In this document: one piece after another, positions 58,537 through 64,000 of the stretch | How positions within the stretch are numbered: position 1 is the first letter of the stretch | Layout: each line of letters begins with the position of its first letter | Source: Bacillota bacterium | GTDB taxonomy: Bacteria > Bacillota > Clostridia > Acetivibrionales > DTU013 | NCBI GenBank assembly: GCA_023426125.1 | Contig: JAFABI010000016.1 | Span: 111,616-175,615, forward strand | Length of the DNA: 64,000 nucleotides | Direction of reading: 5' to 3' | Made by a program: the position numbers and the translations under genes | Notes under the pieces: generated by a model | Databases searched by the model: none | What the model was told of the DNA's origin: nothing | The model's input: only the letters and a program-made list of their open reading frames with translations

Positions 58537-58623
58537 CGAGGCGACAAAAATATCCCCCACCTCTATAGGTGGCGGCTACTAAATTGGTTTTCAGGCGGTG
58601 AGCATATCTCCCGCCTCGTTATA
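58532..58623. repeat. 92-bp hairpin-rich inverted repeat, possible remnant of an IS200/IS605-type end
   Basis: TATAACGAGGCG (58532-58543) is mirrored by CGCCTCGTTATA (58612-58623). Inside are a CCACCTCTATAGGTGG hairpin and GGCGG...CCGCC around TGAGCATATCTC. The left arm overlaps the methyltransferase stop. CCCCACCTCTATAGGTGG-like hairpins are often seen near the right end of IS605-group elements, but no transposase or TnpB is present. It could equally serve as a terminator. Confidence 0.5.
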
Positions 58624-58716
58624 GTGGAAAAAGCTAAAAACGGTCGTAAAATGGATTATGGACGATTTGCAATTTACATAATGCCATTATTTTATTCAAA
58701 TGTACTAAAATTGGAT

Positions 58717-58744
58717 TTGAGATTTTGTGCAAATGTGCTATAAT
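58717..58744 (+). promoter_or_regulatory. Promoter of the orphan small gene
   Basis: TTGAGA (58717-58722), a 16-bp spacer and a perfect TATAAT (58739-58744), 30 bp before ATG 58775. Together with the strong ribosome binding site it defines a compact transcript. Confidence 0.6.
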
Positions 58745-58774
58745 GAGAATAATGATTGAAAGGGGGCCTTGTCC

Positions 58775-58933
58775 ATGATGACGGAGAAAGTAAAAAAGAC
58801 AGCCAAGTTGAATGAATTCGACCGACATGTCCTGATGGTTTACTCGGATGTTTCACTGGAAACAGGCGCCAAAATAACAGCAGAGACTGCCGAAATCAAA
58901 GCAATACATAAAAATACCCTAATAAAAGTATAA
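58775..58933 (+). CDS. Orphan small protein of 52 residues
   Basis: I do not recognise this protein. It starts MMTEKVKKTAKLNEFDRHVL and ends in IKAIHKNTLIKV: charged, no membrane segment, probably a helix followed by a short beta-rich part. It has a perfect TATAAT promoter element 30 bp upstream and AAAGGGGG (58759-58766) 8 bp before the ATG, so it is likely expressed. ATG 58778 is an alternative start. It stands alone between a hairpin-rich repeat and a family B repeat. A chance frame cannot be excluded, but the signals are better than for most intergenic frames here. Confidence 0.55.
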   Translation: MMTEKVKKTAKLNEFDRHVLMVYSDVSLETGAKITAETAEIKAIHKNTLIKV

Positions 58934-58941
58934 AGGGGAGT

Positions 58942-59018
58942 GTAGGGGCGCGCATTGCGCGTCCGCAAATGCAGCCTAAGACAAATAGATGCCGGACCGC
59001 CAATGGCCCCCTACATTG
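58942..59018. repeat. Full copy of inverted repeat family B
   Basis: Left GTAGGGGCGCGCATTGCGCG, right GGACCGCCAATGGCCCCCTAC, about 36 bp between. The left half is identical to those at 30784 and 31519. It lies between the orphan small gene and the 3' end of the peptidase gene. Confidence 0.72.
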
Positions 59019-59052
59019 TATTCCATGAGAAGTTATATTTTCACCGGTATAT

Positions 59053-59976
59053 TTACCCTTTGTTGATGATATCCAGTGCAGTTTGCAGCGTATCGCCTTC
59101 TGTCTGAAGGATATCAGGCTCGATGCCATTGCCTTGAATATTTATGCCTTTTGGTGTAAACCACTGCAAAATAGTTGCCTTGACGGCAAAACCCCTTTTT
59201 AGCGGCAAAGTGAACTGACCGATGCCCTTTCCGAAGGTTTTTTCCCCCAGCAGGGTGACGTTGGCCAGATTGTCCTTCAAAGCGGCAATCATATTCTCCG
59301 AGGCGCTGGCAGAGTTTTTATTCTGCAGGATGATGATTTTATCATAAGTCAGGGAGTAGCGGCTTTTCGCCTTGTATACGATATCCATGATACGCATTTT
59401 ATCCGTAGCTACGATGCTTTTCTTCGGCAGAAGCATGCCGGACATGGCCACCATCATATCGATATCCCCGCCGGGGTTGTTCCTTAAGTCAATGATCAGG
59501 TTCGGGCGGCTTTTCAACTTATCGTAATTATCCTCCATGAATTTACGAGTATAGGTGGAGAAGTTTGTAAGCTTAAGCAAAACGGTTTTATCGTTGGGGA
59601 AGGTGATCTCCGACCTTTCGGCCTCCTGCTTTTCCGATGCCAGATAGTTCTGGAAGCTTTCAGGCGTATAAAGGTATGTGTACCTGTCGTTATTCTCCTC
59701 CCTGATCCTCTTTGTAACGACCGATATGACCATGTCGTCGAAATACGAGTAATACTTGCCTTTTACATCCGTTTTCAGCTCTTCTTGAAAGACCTTGTCC
59801 ATGGAGCCCGTATAGATGTAAAAGCTTGTGATAAAATGCTTGAAAGCAAGGTAATCGTAATTAAGGAAAATGTAAATTCCCGTCGTTCCCACAAACAGGA
59901 CGAAGACTGTCAGCAAGATAAAAAATTTTCTTTTAAATCGCTTTAGCTGTTCTTCCAGGGTCAGATTTTTTTTCAT
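59053..59976 (-). CDS. Membrane-anchored S41 family peptidase without PDZ domain
   Basis: About 307 residues. One N-terminal membrane segment (about 18-38) anchors a secreted domain. The S41 core has LIIDLRNNPGGDIDMMVAMS (about 158), the catalytic serine in QNKNSASASENMIAALKDN (about 212) and the lysine in GEKTFGKGIGQFTLPLKRG (about 238), as in C-terminal processing proteases. The usual PDZ domain is absent, so substrate choice must differ from CtpA. ATG 59976 has AGGAGC upstream; a TTG two codons earlier is less likely. The acyl-CoA synthetase-like gene lies 13 bp upstream, so the two are probably co-transcribed. Confidence 0.88.
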   Translation of the reverse strand: MKKNLTLEEQLKRFKRKFFILLTVFVLFVGTTGIYIFLNYDYLAFKHFITSFYIYTGSMDKVFQEELKTDVKGKYYSYFDDMVISVVTKRIREENNDRYTYLYTPESFQNYLASEKQEAERSEITFPNDKTVLLKLTNFSTYTRKFMEDNYDKLKSRPNLIIDLRNNPGGDIDMMVAMSGMLLPKKSIVATDKMRIMDIVYKAKSRYSLTYDKIIILQNKNSASASENMIAALKDNLANVTLLGEKTFGKGIGQFTLPLKRGFAVKATILQWFTPKGINIQGNGIEPDILQTEGDTLQTALDIINKG

Positions 59977-59989
59977 AGGCAAGCTCCTG

Positions 59990-61705
59990 TTAATCCTCTG
60001 CGTATCTCTTTATTTTCTTCGAGGTGGTTTTTGCAAATTCCTGTTCCCTCAGGCTGAAGTCTTTTATATATTTATATGTAACGAGGCTTTTGTTTACTTC
60101 TTTCACTTCCTTGTGAATAAGCTCGCGGATTTCCTCCGGAGTAAGGGGCTTGTCTGCAAATTCCTCTTCGATTTTTTCCATATCCGGGACAATCGTTGCA
60201 GATACGACTACATCGCCATATACTTCGTCATCCTTGCCATAGACGATGGATTCCTTTATGTGCGGACACCTGCCAAGAAGCGTTTCGATTTCCTCCGGAT
60301 AGATGTTTTTACCGTTTTTGGTGACAATAACATTTTTCTTTCTGCCTGTGATATACACGAAATTATTTTTATCCATATAGCCGAGGTCGCCGGTATGGAA
60401 CCATCTATCTTTGAGCACTTTTCCGGTGGCTTCTTCATCCTCGTAATAGCCTAGCATTACGTTGGGGCCTTTTACGGTGATCTCGCCGATGCCGTCGGCC
60501 CCGGTATCCGCAATCCTGATCTCAAGGCCGGGCAAAGGCATGCCTGCGGCGCTGTCCCTAAAATCCACGTCCCTGTTCAGTGCGACAATGGGACTGCATT
60601 CTGTAAGGCCGTATCCTTGCAGGAAAAGTATGCCCAATTCCCCGAAGCTCTTGGACACCAACGGATCGATAGCGGCTGCGCCGCTGATAAACATTCTTAC
60701 CCTGCCGCCAAAATTGTCATGGATGGGAGCAAAAAGCTTTTTTCTTAAATCAATGCCGAATTTAGCCGCTAGCCTGCTTAGCTTCAAAGCCAGCCGCAAT
60801 TTTTTCGCCTTATCGGGCTGTTTCGCGATGGCTTCCCACAGACGCCGGTGCATTGCTTCAAAAATCAGGGGGACGCCCAGCATGATGGTGGCTTTTGTCT
60901 CCTGGAGATTTTTCTGGATATGCCTCAAGCCTTCGCAGAAAGCCACGGATGAGCCCCTGTAAAGCGGGCATAAAAATCCGCAGGTGTTTTCATAGGTATG
61001 GTGCAAAGGGAGTACAGACAGGAACGTATCGCTTGGGTCCAGATATATCATTGAGCACATTGCCATCAGGTTTGCGCAAATGTTTTTATGCGAGAGCATT
61101 ACCGCTTTTGATCTGGCAGTAGTAGCAGATGTGAAAAGAAGGATGTTCATTGCTTCAGGGTCGATGCTTAAAGCGTCATAACGGCTGTCACCGTTTTTTA
61201 GCATTTCGCGGCCTTTTTCCAGCAGTTTTTGGAAGGACTTTACCTTACCTTCTCCATCTTCATTGGCATCCATATCGATATAATGCTCAATAATGCCGTT
61301 GCGGCCGGCCAGGTTTGCAACATGCGCCTTGGAATTGCCCGAGTATACAATGGCATTTGCTTTTGACCTGTTGACAAGGTTTTCGATTTCATTGGCAGGA
61401 AGTTCCTTGTCCAGAGGAACTACGACGCCTATACCGTTGACGGCGGCCAGATAGGCAACAGCCCACTCATACCGGTTTTCGCTGATGATGGCAATTCTTT
61501 TACCCAGGAGGCCAAGACTTAGAAGCGCGGTTCCCAATGCACAAACGTCGTTTTTATATTGCCTGTAAGTCACAGGCTCATATTGGTCTTTTCCTTTGTT
61601 TTTTACCAAAAAAGCCGGTCTGTCGCCGTAGGTCGCCGCACTGTTGTCGATCATCTCTTTGAGTGTGTCTATCTGCCGCACTTCATACAACGGGATATTT
61701 TTCAT
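59990..61705 (-). CDS. AMP-dependent acyl-CoA synthetase-like protein with variant P-loop motif
   Basis: 571 residues of the ANL adenylating superfamily, closest to long-chain acyl-CoA synthetases. Motifs: FTSATTARSKAVMLSHKN (about 190) in place of the usual TSGTTGxPK, FLSVLPLHHTYENTCGFL (about 222), GYGLTECSPIVALNRDVDFR (about 365), WFHTGDLGYMDKNNFVYITG (about 428) and KKNVIVTKNGKNIYPEEIE with the catalytic lysine nearby. The glycines of the phosphate loop are replaced by Ala (SATTAR). The substrate is likely a fatty or other carboxylic acid. The S41 peptidase gene follows 13 bp downstream. Confidence 0.87.
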   Translation of the reverse strand: MKNIPLYEVRQIDTLKEMIDNSAATYGDRPAFLVKNKGKDQYEPVTYRQYKNDVCALGTALLSLGLLGKRIAIISENRYEWAVAYLAAVNGIGVVVPLDKELPANEIENLVNRSKANAIVYSGNSKAHVANLAGRNGIIEHYIDMDANEDGEGKVKSFQKLLEKGREMLKNGDSRYDALSIDPEAMNILLFTSATTARSKAVMLSHKNICANLMAMCSMIYLDPSDTFLSVLPLHHTYENTCGFLCPLYRGSSVAFCEGLRHIQKNLQETKATIMLGVPLIFEAMHRRLWEAIAKQPDKAKKLRLALKLSRLAAKFGIDLRKKLFAPIHDNFGGRVRMFISGAAAIDPLVSKSFGELGILFLQGYGLTECSPIVALNRDVDFRDSAAGMPLPGLEIRIADTGADGIGEITVKGPNVMLGYYEDEEATGKVLKDRWFHTGDLGYMDKNNFVYITGRKKNVIVTKNGKNIYPEEIETLLGRCPHIKESIVYGKDDEVYGDVVVSATIVPDMEKIEEEFADKPLTPEEIRELIHKEVKEVNKSLVTYKYIKDFSLREQEFAKTTSKKIKRYAED

Positions 61706-61803
61706 AAACTACCCACCTCACTTGAAATAATAGAAGATAAAAGGACATAGAATTATTATATACCAATATCGAGGCATGTCAAAGATTAAAAAATTCAATA
61801 AAA

Positions 61804-61826
61804 AAGAGAGCCTTCCGGCTCGCTTA
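61804..61826 (-). terminator. Terminator of the zinc-ribbon gene (minus strand)
   Basis: On the minus strand GAGCC-GGAA-GGCTC is followed by TCTTTTTT. It lies about 180 bp downstream of the zinc-ribbon stop and 100 bp before the acyl-CoA synthetase start. The rest of the 303-bp gap shows no gene. Confidence 0.65.
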
Positions 61827-62008
61827 GAAGTACTGAAAATAATACTCCCCATTTTTCTGAAAGTGCCGGCCGCAATGGCCTGCATTTTCAAAAACATATA
61901 CGGGAAGTTATATTTTCGCTTAACTCAACTTATACATACATTATAAAAACGTTCCGCCAGGAACTGGATATCCGTTCAAGGGGAAGCGGTCTCTATAACG
62001 AAAAGATA

Positions 62009-62221
62009 CTACCATCGGCTGCTTCCGAAATTTCTGTTGGAAGACCTGTTTCCTGAATTGAAGCCTGTGTTGCTCCTTCTCTGATTTTTCCTGGCCTTTC
62101 TGCATTCCGGGCACCGCTGGGGCTCGTTTTCGAATCCCTTTTCCTTGTAGAAAGCCTGTTCACCCTCTGAAAAGATGAACTCCATTCCACAATCCTTGCA
62201 CGTCAACGTCTTGTCCGCCAT
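62009..62221 (-). CDS. Small zinc-ribbon protein (zf-trcl type)
   Basis: 70 residues. Two CxxC pairs, CKDCGMEF (about 8) and CPECRKARK (about 38), flank the conserved FSEGEQAFYKEKGF, as in the 'probable zinc-binding domain' family common in Clostridia. The C-terminal 25 residues are Asn/Arg/Ser/Gly-rich and may bind nucleic acid. Function unknown. ATG 62221 has AAGGAGG upstream. It is monocistronic, with a terminator downstream. Confidence 0.88.
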   Translation of the reverse strand: MADKTLTCKDCGMEFIFSEGEQAFYKEKGFENEPQRCPECRKARKNQRRSNTGFNSGNRSSNRNFGSSRW

Positions 62222-62524
62222 AAAATTAACCTCCTTAGTCTAATTCGGATTTAACTGGTCTGGACTAAGCTCTCCAAATCAGGTTAGGAGGGTTAGGTCT
62301 AAACAAATTAAATCGTGTATTGTATAAGAATCAATACATAACTTATTATAGCACGAGAGAAGACGGCAGTACAAGCGGTAAAAGAAAAAAATGCCGTGAA
62401 ATCTCTGTTATGGGGGTTATTCCCATGGAATATTTCCCATGGGAATATACTTTAAGCTTATGTAAACATCCGTTAGCATAGTGAATATACTGAAATAGTA
62501 AAATTAATTAGTGGGTGTGGTTTT

Positions 62525-63814
62525 TTGACTATCTATGTTATCAGGCCTGGAGATACACTCTGGGATATATCAAGAAGATTCGGCGTCAGTGTCGACCGAA
62601 TCACAACGGCCAACGGACTGCAGGAAATACCTTATCTGGTAGTCGGACAGGCGCTGGTAATTCCGTCTACGGAAAGTGCGTACAGGGTGCAGCCGGGTGA
62701 TTCACTATGGAGTATAGCTAGAAAATACAGGGTAACCGTGGAAAGAATAGCGGCTTTGAATGGGATTACGGATCCTTCCAGGATAATGTCCGGAATGATC
62801 CTGAGGATCCCACAGCTTTCAAAACAATACGGATATATCGAGACAAATGCCTATATCGAGCCAAGTACGGCAGAGGTGGAAACCAGACTGACCAACGAGG
62901 TAGGCAGGTATCTTACTTATATCAGTCCTTTCAGTTATCAGGTCAACGAGGACGGAAGTATCAACCAGATCAATGACGCAGCTATATTACGGGCTGCAAG
63001 AGGGCATAGGACCGCGCCTTTGATGGTAATAACCAATTTCCGGAACGGAAATTTCGATACGGCGATGGTTGATACAATACTTAAAAGCGAAAGCATACAG
63101 AATACATTAATAAACAATATCATTACCATCATGAGAAATAAGGGATTTTATGGCCTGAACATCGACTTCGAAAGAATATCTCCGGAAAACAGGCAGTTGT
63201 ACAATAGCTTTCTGAGAAGGGTGGTTGCAGCCTTAAAGCCTTTGAATTATCCCGTATCCACTGCGCTTGCCCCTACGCCGGAAGACGTGCTGACGGGTAC
63301 CTGGCATGGGGCGCATGACTACAGGGCTCATGGGGAAATCGTGGATTTTGTAATAATAATGACCTATGAGTGGGGATGGTCAGGAGGGCCTCCTTATGCA
63401 GTTGCGCCCATTGATCTTGTGGAAGATGTCATCAAATATGCTGTTTCAGTCATGCCGGCCAAAAAGATAATGATGGGTATGCCTCTCTATGGATATGACT
63501 GGACACTGCCTTATGTAGAGGGCGGAAGATGGGCAAGGCGCGTTAGCCCGCAGGACGCAATCAAGCTTGCAGCAAGGTACGGCGTCGCCATACAATATGA
63601 TTACAGAGTACAGGCGCCGCATTTCAACTATACCGATGCCAACGGCGCCAGGCACGAGGTCTGGTTCGAGGATGCAAGAAGCGTTCAAGCCAAGCTGGTG
63701 CTGGCAGCCAATTATGGGTTGCGGGGCGTAAGCTATTGGGTTCTGGGCTCCGATTTTCCGCAAAACTGGGTGGTGCTGGACGACATGTTCAACATCGTCA
63801 AGGTCGTGCCTTAA
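62525..63814 (+). CDS. LysM-GH18 protein, spore germination/cortex-lytic type (YaaH/SleL-like)
   Basis: 429 residues. Two LysM domains (about 2-46, TIYVIRPGDTLWDISRRFGV; about 50-95, AYRVQPGDSLWSIARKYRVT) bind peptidoglycan. A GH18 barrel follows (about 105-425) with catalytic GFYGLNIDFERISPENRQLY (about 205) giving the DxE pair, IIMTYEWGWSGGPPYAVAP (about 278) and GMPLYGYDWTLPY. No signal peptide precedes the LysM, as in SleL/YaaH, which are made inside the mother cell and assembled on the spore. TTG 62525 is the only plausible start and its ribosome binding site is weak. Confidence 0.92.
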   Translation: MTIYVIRPGDTLWDISRRFGVSVDRITTANGLQEIPYLVVGQALVIPSTESAYRVQPGDSLWSIARKYRVTVERIAALNGITDPSRIMSGMILRIPQLSKQYGYIETNAYIEPSTAEVETRLTNEVGRYLTYISPFSYQVNEDGSINQINDAAILRAARGHRTAPLMVITNFRNGNFDTAMVDTILKSESIQNTLINNIITIMRNKGFYGLNIDFERISPENRQLYNSFLRRVVAALKPLNYPVSTALAPTPEDVLTGTWHGAHDYRAHGEIVDFVIIMTYEWGWSGGPPYAVAPIDLVEDVIKYAVSVMPAKKIMMGMPLYGYDWTLPYVEGGRWARRVSPQDAIKLAARYGVAIQYDYRVQAPHFNYTDANGARHEVWFEDARSVQAKLVLAANYGLRGVSYWVLGSDFPQNWVVLDDMFNIVKVVP

Positions 63815-63823
63815 GCGGACAAA

Positions 63824-63858
63824 GGCAGACAAATGGGGACATACCCAATTTGTCTGCC
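63824..63858 (+). terminator. Hairpin after the LysM-GH18 gene
   Basis: GGCAGACAAAT (63824-63834) and ATTTGTCTGCC (63848-63858) pair perfectly around a loop that contains GGGGACATACCC. It lies 9 bp after the stop. There is no T-tract, so it may be a repeat (related to the GGGGAC families) rather than a true terminator. Confidence 0.5.
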
Positions 63859-63907
63859 AGGACGGCATAATATAAAGAATGCAAATTAAGGTGGAAAGCG
63901 CCCCGGT

Positions 63908-64000
63908 TGTCATTGCGAGGAGCTTTGCGACGCGGCAATCTCTGCTTCTAACCAGTATCACTCATTGGATTGCCGCGCTCCATTGCATTGCGATCGCAAT
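63908..64000. repeat. TGTCATTGCGAG inverted repeat (family D), reaching the window end
   Basis: TGTCATTGCGAGGAGC, GCGGCAATCTC, then GGATTGCCGCGCTCC and CATTGCGATCGCAAT repeat the order seen at 24254-24351. The right end may continue past the window. Confidence 0.6.

Noticed and set aside
1..64000. CRISPR array, prophage, complete insertion sequence, rRNA operon
   Set aside because: No regularly spaced direct repeats, no phage structural genes, no intact transposase and no rRNA-like sequence were found by reading through the window.

Overview
The window looks like the chromosome of a strictly anaerobic, spore-forming member of the Clostridia. Supporting this are the methyl branch of the Wood-Ljungdahl pathway with Hdr/Mvh-type electron-transfer proteins, an (R)-type citrate synthase, a LysM-GH18 protein of the spore cortex-lytic type, YesMN/Lpl-type sugar uptake, strong AGGAGG ribosome binding sites and frequent TTG/GTG starts. 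No phage, plasmid or CRISPR locus is visible. The non-coding DNA carries at least four families of short dispersed inverted repeats, which sit between and even inside operons.

Region by region. 1-6000: a frameshifted ThpR/LigT phosphodiesterase, a metallophosphoesterase, a GNAT acetyltransferase, an aldehyde dehydrogenase remnant, a URO-D-type methyltransferase divergent from an AraC regulator, and a membrane acyltransferase. 6050-14620: a cobamide uptake and salvage locus. It has a decapitated copy of a cobalamin riboswitch with a YidC fragment behind it, then the intact riboswitch, CobO, BtuF, BtuC, BtuD with an extra C-terminal domain, a TIM-barrel protein that I propose is the cobamide-remodelling hydrolase CbiR, CobU, a THI-box-like element, CobS and CobC.

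15239-32609: a long co-directional cluster for the methyl branch of acetogenesis. It begins with a split HdrA/MvhD-like pair, MetV, MetF, HdrC, a 1484-residue HdrA-NfnB-HdrA fusion and MvhD. It continues with an FrhB-like iron-sulfur protein and HydB/HydG-like subunits that bring in a flavin, a [2Fe-2S] cluster and a pyridine-nucleotide site. It ends with FocA, formate-THF ligase (Fhs), methenyl-THF cyclohydrolase (FchA) and FolD. Together these would take formate to methyl-THF, with MetVF wired to a large, possibly bifurcating, electron-transfer complex. The methyl group then goes to a corrinoid protein, which fits the cobamide locus next door.

32769-44259: a YesN/YesM two-component system, two LplB/LplC-type permeases, a lipoprotein binding protein and a large (alpha/alpha)6-barrel glycoside hydrolase with FN3 and discoidin-like domains. 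44378-47479: an ECF transporter S component under a strong promoter with nested palindromes, an MBL-fold hydrolase and a chemotaxis transducer. 47660-53359: a citrate module with (R)-citrate synthase, aconitase, a GntR/FCD regulator and a second, ordinary (Si-type) citrate synthase; a perfect 24-bp palindrome covers the -10 of its promoter. 53574-64000: a DUF4003 protein, tRNA-Glu(CTC), RsmF-like and RluB-like rRNA modification enzymes, a methyltransferase, an orphan 52-residue gene with clear expression signals, an S41 peptidase, an acyl-CoA synthetase-like protein, a zinc-ribbon protein and a LysM-GH18 hydrolase.

All functions are read from sequence motifs and gene context; no database search, structure prediction or folding program was run.
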